Assembly: GCA_027319095.1 (NCBI GenBank)
Contig: DAHVNW010000006.1
Location: forward strand, 18,162-67,271
Reading direction: 5' to 3'
Source of the DNA: a bacterium
GTDB taxonomy: Bacteria; SZUA-79; Acidulodesulfobacterales; Acidulodesulfobacteraceae
DNA: 49,110 nt
The notes below the pieces were generated by a model, which worked only from the letters and a program-made list of their open reading frames with translations, ran no database searches and was not told the origin of the DNA. Positions 36,839-45,701 of the stretch are shown here, in pieces (the stretch's first letter is position 1; the number at the start of each line of letters is the position of its first letter). The translations under genes were made by a program, and so were the position numbers.

Positions 36839-36955
36839 AGAGGGGTCAGAGCGGCCTCTCCGTAAATAAAATCCCATATTCCCATTCATACTTTGATGCT
36901 TTAGGGCGTTAAAGCATATTTCTTCATAGAGTTTAATAGATAAAAAGCTCTATGA
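36839..36955 (+). other. Hairpin-rich leader ahead of the TauE/SafE gene
   Basis: Three stems lie in the untranslated stretch: AGAGG/CCTCT (36839-36859), ATGCTTTA/TAAAGCAT (36896-36917) and TCATAGAG/CTCTATGA (36924-36955). None is followed by a T-run. It may be a structured 5' leader or simply paired spacer; no known riboswitch consensus was recognised. Confidence 0.3.
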
Positions 36956-36986
36956 GGCAATTAAATTAAAAATGGAGGGATTGTTT

Positions 36987-37868
36987 ATGCAGACGTTGGC
37001 ATACTATATCGTCGGATTTTTGTGGGCGTTGTTTACCGGCTTTGTTTTTTCTACGGTAGGAGCCGCCGGAGGCATTCTTGCAAGCTTTGGATTTATTACC
37101 ATATTGCATGTTCATGCCGCTAATTCCGTAAAAGTAATGAGCCAGATTCTTATCATAGTTTCTCCAGTTGTAGCCCTTCCGATATATTTAAGACAGGACA
37201 GGACCAAGCAGATAAAAACCATTTTATTTTATCTCGGCTTTATCATAGCGGCGGGAGCTATTTTTGGCGCTATAATCGGCTCGTGGTTTTCCAAGAATTT
37301 TCTTTTTGAATTAAAATCGTTTAAATATTTATTCGGATATTTGACATTTTTGGTCGTCGCGATGATGGCTTATAATATTTTGAAGCAAAGAAGAAAGAAA
37401 AAAACGGAACAAGATAAAAATAACGACGAGGAAAGATACAATGTCCCTTCGATAATCAAATTTTCGGCTAAAAGAATCGATTTTCGTTGCCTGCATAAAG
37501 ATTATTCGGTATCGCCTATAATACTGTTTATAGCCGGGTTTATAATTGCGGTTTTATCGTCTATTTTTGGCGTCGGCGGGGGATTTTTGATTGTTCCGAT
37601 TCTTACCGACGTAATAGGGCTTCCGGTTTTTTTGGCGGCAGGCATAAGCATTCTCGTGGTTTTTATCTCGTCTTTAACCAGCGTGACAAATTATATAAGA
37701 ATGGGGGTTCCCTTGATTATACCGGTATTATTAACGACGCTTGCTGGAGTTGTCTCAGGTTCGATAATAGGTCCAAAAATTTCCCAGCTATTAAATGAAA
37801 AAAAGTTAAAATATATTCTTATGGCGCTATTAGTTTTTATAGGCACGTTTTATTTGTTTAAACCGTAG
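36987..37868 (+). CDS. TauE/SafE-family anion exporter
   Basis: About 293 aa with eight membrane helices in two halves. Each half has the family's Gly-rich turn: STVGAAGGILASFGF near residue 24 and SSIFGVGGGFLIVPILTDV near 195. A charged cytosolic linker (about residues 135-165) separates them. Family members move sulfite, sulfoacetate, taurine-derived sulfite or related anions. ATG 36987 is preferred, because GGAGGG lies between it and the ATG at 36972. It heads a three-gene run with a small Cys protein and a DUF5714 protein. Confidence 0.88.
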   Translation: MQTLAYYIVGFLWALFTGFVFSTVGAAGGILASFGFITILHVHAANSVKVMSQILIIVSPVVALPIYLRQDRTKQIKTILFYLGFIIAAGAIFGAIIGSWFSKNFLFELKSFKYLFGYLTFLVVAMMAYNILKQRRKKKTEQDKNNDEERYNVPSIIKFSAKRIDFRCLHKDYSVSPIILFIAGFIIAVLSSIFGVGGGFLIVPILTDVIGLPVFLAAGISILVVFISSLTSVTNYIRMGVPLIIPVLLTTLAGVVSGSIIGPKISQLLNEKKLKYILMALLVFIGTFYLFKP

Positions 37869-37901
37869 ATAAAATATTAACTTATAAAAAAACGGAGGAA
37901 A

Positions 37902-38222
37902 ATGGAGCCGGTTGAAGTAAAAATTATCACAAAGTGTCCGCCGCACGGAAGATGCAAAATGTATTCGTCCGTAGTATGGCTTATTATTTCCACTTTTAAA
38001 AACGTCAAAATTTCTATAATTCCTTCTGACTTTAGAAGCGAAAGCGATCCTGACGGGCCGTGCGTTATAATAAAAGGTAATGTTATAGAGCCTTCCAACA
38101 CGATTTACGTTTCAGGCGAGGATTTTATCGGCGCCCTTAAAGAAGCCGGCGCCATCACATATGAGGGAGTTAATCCCGATGTTTCCGCATTTGACGAGGT
38201 AATAGAAAAATGCATTGGTTAA
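37902..38222 (+). CDS. Small Cys-containing hypothetical protein
   Basis: A 106-aa protein that I cannot assign to a named family. KCPPHGRCKMYSSVVWLI after the first strand places two Cys (residues 12 and 18) at the start of the first helix, as in thioredoxin-like folds, although the spacing is CxxxxxC. PDGPCVIIKGNVIEP, then YVSGEDFIGALKEAGAI and a last Cys (CIG) follow. A GGAGG site precedes the ATG. It lies 33 nt after the TauE/SafE gene and 57 nt before DUF5714, suggesting a joint redox or sulfur role (inference). Confidence 0.6.
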   Translation: MEPVEVKIITKCPPHGRCKMYSSVVWLIISTFKNVKISIIPSDFRSESDPDGPCVIIKGNVIEPSNTIYVSGEDFIGALKEAGAITYEGVNPDVSAFDEVIEKCIG

Positions 38223-38279
38223 ATAATAAAAGACAGTAAAAATTTTGCAACCGTAAAGGAAAAATGGAGACTAATCATT

Positions 38280-39182
38280 ATGTCTGATACAACATACAAT
38301 TCATGCGGACAAGAAGAGCATAAATCCAATTGTTTAATATGCGGGCAGCCGCTTGAATATTTCTCTGCCGCAGTTGAAGTAACCTGTTTTTACTGCGATA
38401 AAAAAGAAAAAGGGAGTATTGCCTGCTCTAAGGATTTAGGGCATTATGTCTGTGACGACTGCCATAATTTATCTTCGTATAATTATATAAAAGATTTTAT
38501 ATTATCCGCGGATAGTAAAAATCCTTTTGAAATCGCGTTTGATATATTGAATAATTCAAACGTGAATATTCCAATGCTGGGATGCCATCATGCCTATATT
38601 TTAACCGGAGCGGTTTTAGCATCGCTAAAAAACAGGGGATATATAAATATTCCTAAAGAAGTTATCAAAGAAGCCTTTTACAGGCTGTCGAAACAGGCCG
38701 TAGGAGGATATTGCGGCTTAAGCGGAGTTTGCGGGATTGTTCCCGCAGGAGGTATCGTATATTCTATTTTAACCGGTTCCGTCTGCGGCAAAAACGAAGA
38801 ACAAAATATTACGATGGGAGTTACGGCTCTTCTTTCCAAGGCGTTATACGATCTAACCGGACCTTCCTGCTGCAAGGCATATCTTTTTAAAGCACTGGAA
38901 ATACTGTCGGCATCTTTATACGAAGATTTTAATTTTATTTTAATCGATAGCAACGTCTGTATAAAATGTAATTTTAAAGAGTTGCATCCTCACGGGTGCA
39001 TGAGGGATAGATGCCCATATTATTTGGATTCTTATATTTTAACGGCCGAAAAATTAAAAGAAAATTTAAAAAATGCCGCTGCTACGGAAGGAATATTTAA
39101 AGTTGCCCCCGTCGAAATCAGCATTAATTTAGACAAGTCCAACCTCGAAGGCAATAATAATATATTGCCAGCGCCATGCTGA
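38280..39182 (+). CDS. Cys-rich DUF5714 protein
   Basis: A 300-aa soluble protein. An N-terminal zinc-ribbon-like part (CLICG, CFYC, CSKD, CDDC; residues 18-62) precedes the DUF5714 core: MLGCHHAYILTGAVLASLKN, then KQAVGGYCGLSGVCGIVPAG and DLTGPSCCKAYLFKALEIL. CIKC and CMRDRCPYY follow near residues 225-245. About twenty Cys suggest one or more metal or Fe-S sites. DUF5714 is otherwise often fused to methyltransferases and its function is unknown. It ends the TauE/SafE run before a stem-loop. Confidence 0.75.
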   Translation: MSDTTYNSCGQEEHKSNCLICGQPLEYFSAAVEVTCFYCDKKEKGSIACSKDLGHYVCDDCHNLSSYNYIKDFILSADSKNPFEIAFDILNNSNVNIPMLGCHHAYILTGAVLASLKNRGYINIPKEVIKEAFYRLSKQAVGGYCGLSGVCGIVPAGGIVYSILTGSVCGKNEEQNITMGVTALLSKALYDLTGPSCCKAYLFKALEILSASLYEDFNFILIDSNVCIKCNFKELHPHGCMRDRCPYYLDSYILTAEKLKENLKNAAATEGIFKVAPVEISINLDKSNLEGNNNILPAPC

Positions 39183-39217
39183 AAGTAAATATGCCTTAGT
39201 TTAAGGCATATTTACTT
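39183..39217. terminator. Bidirectional stem-loop between DUF5714 and ccdA
   Basis: An exact 16-bp stem (39183-39198 with 39202-39217) around a 3-nt loop, between two convergent genes and starting 1 nt after the DUF5714 stop. There is no long T-run outside the stem on either strand. Confidence 0.65.
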
Positions 39218-39224
39218 GAGATAT

Positions 39225-39977
39225 TTATCCGTTATAAGGTATATTGTAATGAAACGTATTTCCAAAATATAGCGATATTACCGAAAGATAGTTAAAAAAT
39301 ATTAGTATCCCTACCGCGATTAAAATAATTCCGCTGATAACCGAAATAGTCCGCACAAAAGGCTTAATTTTCTTAAACGCCGATAAAAACAGGTTTACTG
39401 ATAAAGAACTAACTAAAAACGGAACGGCAAGGCCCATAGCATAAACGAAAAGCAGTTCCGCCCCGGTAGCCGCATTGTGAAGCGTCGAGGCTATAAAAAG
39501 AATGGAAGCGAGTATAGGTCCGATGCATGGAGTCCAGGCAGCCGCGAAAAAAACGCCTACCAAAGCCGAACCTATTAATCCTAAAGGCTTTGTTTTAAGA
39601 TTAACCGCCGCGTCTCGGTTCATAAAGGATAAGAATTTAATTTTATTGAATGCGCCGAGAATGAATAAACCCATAACGATTATGAAAATACCGGCGATTC
39701 TCATAAGCCATATGGAGTGCAAAAGGCTGCCTGCCGCGCTCGAAAACACGCCTAAAAGAACGAAAACTACCGTAAATCCAACAATAAACATCAACGAATG
39801 TTTAACGGCTGTAAATTTTGCCTTAGGGTTTTCTTTTATAAGCTCGTCCATCGACAAACCGGATATATAGGAAAGATATGACGGTATCAACGGAAACACG
39901 CACGGACTTATAAAGGAAAATAGACCGGCAAGAAATGCTACGGCGAATGAAACGTTAGGCGTAAAAAAAGAATTCAT
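39225..39977 (-). CDS. ccdA: CcdA-family thiol:disulfide membrane protein
   Basis: About 250 aa with six membrane helices. FLAGLFSFISPCVFPLIPSY holds the first conserved Cys-Val-Phe-Pro, and FFAAAWTPCIGPILASILFI the second Cys in TPCIGP. CcdA passes electrons from cytosolic thioredoxin to periplasmic partners such as cytochrome c maturation proteins. ATG 39977 is preferred over a TTG at 39983. It converges on the TauE/SafE-DUF5714 run. No ccm/resB genes are nearby. Confidence 0.93.
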   Translation of the reverse strand: MNSFFTPNVSFAVAFLAGLFSFISPCVFPLIPSYLSYISGLSMDELIKENPKAKFTAVKHSLMFIVGFTVVFVLLGVFSSAAGSLLHSIWLMRIAGIFIIVMGLFILGAFNKIKFLSFMNRDAAVNLKTKPLGLIGSALVGVFFAAAWTPCIGPILASILFIASTLHNAATGAELLFVYAMGLAVPFLVSSLSVNLFLSAFKKIKPFVRTISVISGIILIAVGILIFFNYLSVISLYFGNTFHYNIPYNG

Positions 39978-40124
39978 ATGCAAAAATATCCTATATTTTT
40001 ATATTTAAAAACAATAATTCGATTTATAGATGCATGATAATACTGTTTAATTATATCAAAATTTAATTTCTTTTTAAGAATTTTCCAAAATTTTTAAGGA
40101 ATCTAAATTAATATCAGGTATGTG

Positions 40125-40616
40125 TCAAAACGGGATGTCGTCGTCCTCGCCCTGTTGGTTTGAAACGTTATTATTTGCGGATGCGGCTCCGTAAGCGTTG
40201 TTTCCATTCTGTCCGGCATAGCCGTAATCGGTAGAAACTTGACCGTAATCGGCATCGGCAGGGGGTTCTGGGCTGCCCGCTACGCCCTTAGCACCAAGAA
40301 GAACGATATTTGTCGCTACGACTTCGGATATATATTTTTTATTGCCGTCTTTGTCGTCGTAAGAACGGTTGTTAATTCTGCCTTCCACGAATACCTGTTT
40401 TCCTTTGCTTAGATAGTTTGCAAGTGTCTGTGCTATTTTCCCGAATATTACGATATTGTGCCATGTTGTCTTTTCGGATTTTTCACCCGATTGCGTTTTA
40501 AAATATTCCGATGTAGCGATAGGAAATTTTAAAATTGCCAGACCGTCCGGCGTGTAACGAAGTTCCGGGTCTTTCCCTAAATTGCCGATTAAAAGAACCT
40601 TATTAAGGCTTCCCAT
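40125..40616 (-). CDS. ssb: Single-stranded DNA-binding protein
   Basis: A 163-aa SSB: NKVLLIGNLGKDPELRYTPD at the start of the OB fold, TWHNIVIFGKIAQTLANYL, and KGKQVFVEGRINNRSYDDKD. After a Gly/Asn/Tyr-rich disordered linker it ends GEDDDIPF, the acidic tip that recruits repair and replication proteins. GGAGG precedes the ATG. It is divergent from the prepilin operon. Confidence 0.97.
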   Translation of the reverse strand: MGSLNKVLLIGNLGKDPELRYTPDGLAILKFPIATSEYFKTQSGEKSEKTTWHNIVIFGKIAQTLANYLSKGKQVFVEGRINNRSYDDKDGNKKYISEVVATNIVLLGAKGVAGSPEPPADADYGQVSTDYGYAGQNGNNAYGAASANNNVSNQQGEDDDIPF

Positions 40617-40884
40617 AATAATACCTCCAAAGTTTAAAATATTAATACTTTTTCGAATCGAAATTTTTTATTCTTGAAAATCTATGATAATTTAACTAAA
40701 TTATTTTGGCAAGTTATATTTATATTAATTTTTTGTTAAGTTTAGGTTACATTTATGTTAAATTTATGTTACAAATTTAATAAAGTCCATAATAATTAGA
40801 AATAAGAACGTGAGGGATTAATAAATTATTAATTTTTTAGGATTTTAAATTAGAATATTCGTTACCACAACATAATATTTTTGC

Positions 40885-40924
40885 TTGACATTTTGCTTGA
40901 CCTTTTTAAATAATGGGTTATAAT
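40885..40924 (+). promoter_or_regulatory. Promoter region of the prepilin operon
   Basis: TTGACC (40897-40902), 16-nt spacer, TATAAT (40919-40924). The -35 lies in the second of two adjacent 12-bp units TTTTGCTTGAC[A/C]. The start codon is about 125 bp downstream. Nothing else is seen in the 40617-41048 gap, which is AT-rich. Confidence 0.55.
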
Positions 40925-41048
40925 TAAAATCATAGAAAAAACACAGGGGTATGGCAAAAAATATCGATTTGCATTAATAAACATCGCAAATTTAACGGTT
41001 TTTTTGCCTTAATATTAAATTGCCTGACGTTTAAGGAGTGTTCGGCAT

Positions 41049-41609
41049 TTGCGTATGAATAAAAGGGGCGTTAAAGTTAAAATTAACAACAAAGGCGCTT
41101 CCTTGCTGGAGGTTCTGGTAGCCACTGCAATTTTGGCTGTTGGATTTTTGGGGGTGATAGCGCTGTCGACCTTTCTTTTTAAAACTAACGCACAGGCAAC
41201 AAACAGGAGCGTTGCGTCAGAAATAGCCGAGATGCAAATGAGCCAGTTAAACTGCCTGGGAGCATCCGCCGCAGCGACCAATTTCGGCATTCCCTCATCA
41301 TCATATTCGCTCACATATACATATACGGTGCATCCCAGCATTGTAAGTTCCGTAGCATCTTGTCCTGGTGTAAACACTAACCGACGCTCGTGCGTAACAT
41401 CTTGCATTAATCCAGTTTTAACCCAAGGAGGTCCCGCCCCATCCGGACTTCCGCCGGGCGGTTTGGATATTACTATTCCCTATACGGTAAGTGTTGCGTT
41501 CGCCCCGTATGTTGCAGGAAACCCGTCGCCTCTTAAAGCCACGGTAACGGTCAGCTGGAACGGCGGGCAAGGACAGCAAGTCGTTACGTTCTATAGTGTT
41601 ATTATATAA
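41049..41609 (+). CDS. pilV: PilV-like type IV pilus minor prepilin
   Basis: A 186-aa prepilin. After a basic leader, KG-ASLLEVLVATAILAVGF is the class III/type IVa cleavage and N-methylation site, followed by the hydrophobic spine (VIALSTFLF). EIAEMQMSQLNCLG and later Cys pairs support a PilV-like globular domain. Start codon uncertain: TTG 41049 fits the AGGAG site, ATG 41055 would trim two residues. First of three prepilins in tandem. Confidence 0.82.
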   Translation: MRMNKRGVKVKINNKGASLLEVLVATAILAVGFLGVIALSTFLFKTNAQATNRSVASEIAEMQMSQLNCLGASAAATNFGIPSSSYSLTYTYTVHPSIVSSVASCPGVNTNRRSCVTSCINPVLTQGGPAPSGLPPGGLDITIPYTVSVAFAPYVAGNPSPLKATVTVSWNGGQGQQVVTFYSVII

Positions 41610-41670
41610 TTAATACATAATCAATTATTTATTTCTAATTTTTTATTCTTTTGGAACAGGCAGGTAAAAA

Positions 41671-42813
41671 ATGATGAAAGCTATAAAGAAACTCTTTAAA
41701 TTTAAAAGGTTTTCAAGCGGCGGCTTTACGATGGTCGAGTTTATTATTGCCATTGCTATTTCGCTTATAATAGTGGGGGCGGCAAGCTATGTCTTTTTAT
41801 CTCAATCTGGCGCCGTAAGAATAAGCAAGTCTGTTTCCGTCGAACAGCAAAGGCTTAACAACGCCTTTTATACAGTAAAACAAAACTTAAGAATGGCCGG
41901 GTTCGATTACGGGGGAGACTTTTTTAGAAATTCCGATCTTTCGGGAAGCATCCTTTCTATTTTACCCGTGCAGATAATCCCGGCGGATTATAACGGCGGT
42001 ACGAATCCTTACGAAGTTCTTATAAGTTATAGTTCGATTATTAGTAGTAATTGTACTATAGCGTCGGTTGCCGCTTTAGGCAATGGTTCCGCAACGTTTG
42101 GATTGCCTGCGGCGACCGGCAGTTGTACCTCCAGCGATTTTTATAAGGGCGAAATTATTAATATTATTAATCCTACCTGGGCTCCAGACGCCTTGCCGGG
42201 ATCTCCTCCGGTAACAATGTGCGTGACCAAAATTGAAGGGGCATCCGATCAGATTCAGGCAAATCCGGGACAGGGAATTACAGTATGTCCGTCCAATGTT
42301 ACTAATGCCATACCTCCGAAGAGTGTTACTGGAGGAAGTATTTCGATAATAACCCAAGCGTTGTTTTATTGGTGGGATGTTGCCGGATATACCGCTCCTC
42401 TTACTACCGCTGGCGCTAATCCTTCTCCGTTTAATAAACAGGGGGTTTTATACGAATGTACCGTTCAGCCGCCCTTGCCGGAGTCGTCGGCGTTATCCGG
42501 CACTGCTCCGGTTTGTCAAGCCGGTACGGTCATTCAGCTTGAGGACAATGTAAATAATTTTAGCGTGGTGCCGTTTCCCGGCGCCGGGATAAATCCGATT
42601 ACGCTCCAGCCTTATGTTTACATTTTGTCTATTTCGGCAACGTCTAATGCCGCCATTACTCCTTCTTCGCCGGCATTCAGCGTTAACACTGGATATAATT
42701 CGAATTTGAGCGGCGCAAGCCCCCAGCAAAACGGCTCTGCCATTTCCGGTTATAATATTGTTAAAACGCTTAACGCAAATGTGTTTTTGAGGAACGTATA
42801 TTATGGAAGCTAA
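41671..42813 (+). CDS. pilW: PilW-like minor prepilin
   Basis: A 380-aa prepilin: basic leader, SSGG-FTMVEFIIAIAISLII cleavage/N-methylation site near residue 18 with the Glu at mature position 5, and hydrophobic helix. QQRLNNAFYTVKQNLRMAGF is typical of PilW. The large Ser/Pro/Gly-rich C-terminal domain has several Cys. Overlaps the next gene by 11 bp. Confidence 0.85.
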   Translation: MMKAIKKLFKFKRFSSGGFTMVEFIIAIAISLIIVGAASYVFLSQSGAVRISKSVSVEQQRLNNAFYTVKQNLRMAGFDYGGDFFRNSDLSGSILSILPVQIIPADYNGGTNPYEVLISYSSIISSNCTIASVAALGNGSATFGLPAATGSCTSSDFYKGEIINIINPTWAPDALPGSPPVTMCVTKIEGASDQIQANPGQGITVCPSNVTNAIPPKSVTGGSISIITQALFYWWDVAGYTAPLTTAGANPSPFNKQGVLYECTVQPPLPESSALSGTAPVCQAGTVIQLEDNVNNFSVVPFPGAGINPITLQPYVYILSISATSNAAITPSSPAFSVNTGYNSNLSGASPQQNGSAISGYNIVKTLNANVFLRNVYYGS

Positions 42814-43507
42814 TACTAATCATAACAATAAAAAGAATTTGTTTATGAAAAATAACGACGGAATTGCGCTTATTACCGTTCTTTTAGCAATAACCATTCT
42901 CGGCTTGCTCGCCGTCGCAGGCATCTATGAATTAGACTATAACGTCATTAATGCAGGAGAGCATCAAACTATGGAATATGCCCAGAATATTTCCAATGCG
43001 GGGATCAATGTCCTTTATTCCCCGCTGGTTGCTGGCGGCAATCCCGCAATTACCGGTAATACTTTCAAAACTACCACAGCATCGTTAATTATTCCATCTA
43101 TAACATCGCTGGTGCTCGGCGATTATTATTATACGGTTCCCGATACCGGCGATAATGGGGGAACGATACAACCGCCGCCTGCGTCTACTACCCAGCAGAC
43201 GACATATTATAATCTTACCGCTTCAAATCTGTTATCCCCGGCATTATCGCAGTCTATTTTGTATAACACTTTGGGGAACTCCACAAGCGGACCGCAGCTT
43301 GGGTTCGAATACAGCGTGACATGCTGGGCGTATGAATATCAAACTAGCCCTTCCCCGCTTTATTATTATTATTATACCGGCTTTATAAACGTTATATCGC
43401 AGGACAATGCAAATTCTAAACTCGTGGAAACGGGGGCGAATTTTACTTATGGACCTGCATCACAAAGCACTGGCGGGACTTGTATTCAGACTACAAACCC
43501 GATATAA
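42803..43507 (+). CDS. pilX: PilX-like minor prepilin
   Basis: A 234-aa protein with the PilX N-terminal pattern: leader ending NNDG, then IALITVLLAITILGLLAVAG as the hydrophobic helix and ELDYNVINAGEHQTMEYAQN. PilX proteins lack the canonical Glu5 of pilins, as does this one. The Tyr/Ser/Thr-rich C-terminal domain ends with one Cys pair. Its start overlaps pilW by 11 bp, so it is the third gene of the operon. PilY1 does not follow. Confidence 0.8.
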   Translation: MEANTNHNNKKNLFMKNNDGIALITVLLAITILGLLAVAGIYELDYNVINAGEHQTMEYAQNISNAGINVLYSPLVAGGNPAITGNTFKTTTASLIIPSITSLVLGDYYYTVPDTGDNGGTIQPPPASTTQQTTYYNLTASNLLSPALSQSILYNTLGNSTSGPQLGFEYSVTCWAYEYQTSPSPLYYYYYTGFINVISQDNANSKLVETGANFTYGPASQSTGGTCIQTTNPI

Positions 43508-43634
43508 TTTTTACGATATAATTTATTTGACTTTTAATAAGTATATGATATAAATAAAATTATAATGGCGTGATATAGATATATAAAATAATTTTTATTA
43601 TGAAAATCATTTTTCTTGGAGGGCTGATTTAATT

Positions 43635-44138
43635 ATGAAGCCGATTAAAGTTTTTAAATTTAATATTTTGATAATACTTGCCGTTGCTTTATGTGCCTTT
43701 TTAGCAATAGGGCATTTCGCTTTTGCGGATACTTATTCGACAAGCAATGGTTGCCAATATAGTGATGTGACCCCTTCGAGTAGTATGATTTCTCCGGCGG
43801 CATGCAGCGGTACGATTCAAGCCGGTGGGGAACCTAATATGATGGGCAATGATTCCTATTATTATAATACGGGTGTAAATAATGCGACGCAAGGTGTAAC
43901 AGACTATAATAGTTATTATGTCGCTTACGGCAACGTTATAATGATGATGCCGGATGGCACGCTTCAATGTTCCACGCTAACGCTGCCATCGCCATCTCCT
44001 TTAGTTCCGGCAGGCTCTGATGTGGCAGTATACGGTGGAATACAAACGGAAGGTCCGCAGCCGACATCGGCTGCCCCGACTTCAACAGTACCGACGACTC
44101 AATTTACTATAACTTCGTGGTATCAGATTAACCAGTGA
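43635..44138 (+). CDS. Secreted hypothetical protein linked to minor prepilins
   Basis: A 167-aa protein with a clear signal peptide (KVFKFNILIILAVALCAFLA, then cleavage near AFA-DT) and a Ser/Thr/Tyr/Asn-rich low-complexity mature part with three Cys and a PTSAAPTSTVPTT linker. No family recognised. A TTGGAGGG site precedes the ATG. It lies 127 nt after pilX in the place where pilY1 or pilE often lies, suggesting an exported partner of the pilus tip complex (inference). Confidence 0.6.
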   Translation: MKPIKVFKFNILIILAVALCAFLAIGHFAFADTYSTSNGCQYSDVTPSSSMISPAACSGTIQAGGEPNMMGNDSYYYNTGVNNATQGVTDYNSYYVAYGNVIMMMPDGTLQCSTLTLPSPSPLVPAGSDVAVYGGIQTEGPQPTSAAPTSTVPTTQFTITSWYQINQ

Positions 44139-44268
44139 TATTTATAACCGCCGATATTTTATTTGCCGGTCATTAAAGAGGGGATTGAGGTATAATAAAA
44201 TACGTGACGTTCGGCTGCCGCATGGGGACATGGGAAAATAAAGTTTTAAGGCAAGGCTTACTATTAAT

Positions 44269-44982
44269 ATGGCGGTAAATTTTTTTCTAAGTTTATATTC
44301 CTGGGCTGTTATAGCCGCGCTCACGATAATTTTTGGAACGCTTGCCGTTATAACCTCGTTTTTTAATGGAAATATTTCCCGTAAAATCGCAAAACTGTGG
44401 GGCGCCTTGATTTTAAAAGCCTGCCGCATAAAAGTCAATATCATAGGCGCTGAAAACATATCCAGCGATAAATCCTGCATCGTCACCTCCAATCACCAGA
44501 GTTATTTCGACATTTTCGTTCTGCTCGCATACTTAAATATAGATTTTAGATTTATTGCCAAAAAAAGCCTCTTTAGTATTCCGTTTCTTGGGCAGAGCAT
44601 GAAAAGGCTCGGCTATATTCCGATAGACAGGGAAAACTTAAGAAGCGCGCTTAAAAGCGTTAAAGCCGCTATGGAACTTATTAAAGATAAAACCTCGATA
44701 TTAATCTTCCCCGAAGGGACAAGGTCGCCGGACGGCAGACTTTTAAGTTTTAAAAAGGGTGGGCTTAATATGTTTTTAAAGCATGGAAACATGCCCGTTC
44801 TTCCAGTAGTTATTAAAGGCTCTATAAACATTTTAAGAAAAAACAGCCTGACTATCCGTCCCGGTAAAACGGTCGAACTTCATATTTTAAAGCCGCTGGA
44901 TGCAACTGCCGGAAAAAGCGGCAGCGTCGGCATTATAATCGAAAAAACAGAACAGGAAACCCGCATGGTTTTAGAAGGTTAA
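44269..44982 (+). CDS. plsC: 1-acyl-sn-glycerol-3-phosphate acyltransferase
   Basis: A 237-aa PlsC: N-terminal membrane helices, NHQSYFDIFVLL (the catalytic HxxxxD box), KKSLFSIPFLGQSMKRLGYI, and FPEGTRSPDGRLLSFKKGG. It makes phosphatidic acid at the inner membrane for phospholipid synthesis. No unusual features. Confidence 0.94.
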   Translation: MAVNFFLSLYSWAVIAALTIIFGTLAVITSFFNGNISRKIAKLWGALILKACRIKVNIIGAENISSDKSCIVTSNHQSYFDIFVLLAYLNIDFRFIAKKSLFSIPFLGQSMKRLGYIPIDRENLRSALKSVKAAMELIKDKTSILIFPEGTRSPDGRLLSFKKGGLNMFLKHGNMPVLPVVIKGSINILRKNSLTIRPGKTVELHILKPLDATAGKSGSVGIIIEKTEQETRMVLEG

Positions 44983-45021
44983 TATCTCTGCGAATAAAAA
45001 TTAACATAAATAAGATTAAAC

Positions 45022-45060
45022 TTGACATATATGCATAAATGATACATAATTATGCATATA
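45022..45060 (+). promoter_or_regulatory. vapBC promoter with 11-bp inverted-repeat operator
   Basis: TTGACA (45022-45027), 17-nt spacer, CATAAT (45045-45050). TATATGCATAA (45028-45038) and TTATGCATATA (45050-45060) are exact inverted repeats around an 11-bp centre, embedded in the promoter as expected for autoregulation by a VapBC complex. Confidence 0.7.
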
Positions 45061-45145
45061 TAATATATAAGTTATATAAATTAAATATTGTTAACGGCAA
45101 TATAATATATTAAAATATATTATAAAGCGTCTGTGAAATAATCTT

Positions 45146-45337
45146 ATGAGAACAACTTTAAACATAGACGACAGATTAATAGAAGAGGCCGCAAAAGTCA
45201 CCGGCACCTCCGAAAAAACAAAATTAGTCAGAATGGGACTGGAGGCCCTTATATCCAGTTACAGCGCAAAAAAACTTGCTAAATTAGGCAAAACCGAAAA
45301 ACAGTTAAAGAATATACCTCGTAGAAGATACAGTTAA
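45146..45337 (+). CDS. vapB: VapB-type antitoxin
   Basis: A 63-aa protein: MRTTLNIDDRLIEEAAKVTG is the ribbon-helix-helix start of VapB antitoxins, and a basic C-terminal tail (KTEKQLKNIPRRRYS) would wrap the toxin. It ends 6 nt before vapC, and the promoter holds a palindromic operator. Confidence 0.9.
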   Translation: MRTTLNIDDRLIEEAAKVTGTSEKTKLVRMGLEALISSYSAKKLAKLGKTEKQLKNIPRRRYS

Positions 45338-45343
45338 AACGAT

Positions 45344-45694
45344 ATGGTTATTGTCGACACTTCGGTCTGGATATCGCATTTACGGGAAGGCAATAATGAG
45401 CTTGTTTCCTTGCTTAATAACGGCAAAGTACTATGCCATCCTTTTATTATAGGAGAAATTGCCTGCGGAAACCTTAAAAATAGGACGGAAATTATACGCC
45501 TCCTTAAATCGCTTTCCGGCGCTATAGTGGCTGAAGCCGAAGAAATATTGGAATTTATAGAATATAAGGAACTTATGGAAAAAGGTTTAGGATACATAGA
45601 TATTCACTTGCTTGCCTCTGCATTACTCTCGGATGCAAGGTTGTGGACATTAGATAAAAGATTAGATAATATTGCGAGGAAAGTTTTACTATAA
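45344..45694 (+). CDS. vapC: VapC-type PIN-domain toxin ribonuclease
   Basis: A 116-aa PIN domain: VIVDTSVWISHLR holds the first catalytic Asp (Asp5), IGEIACGNL the acidic Glu, YIDIHLLASALL and LWTLDKRLDNIA the later Asp residues. These RNases cleave tRNA or rRNA when VapB is lost. It ends 7 nt before the RNase J start. Confidence 0.92.
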   Translation: MVIVDTSVWISHLREGNNELVSLLNNGKVLCHPFIIGEIACGNLKNRTEIIRLLKSLSGAIVAEAEEILEFIEYKELMEKGLGYIDIHLLASALLSDARLWTLDKRLDNIARKVLL

Positions 45695-45701
45695 TACAAC
45701 A

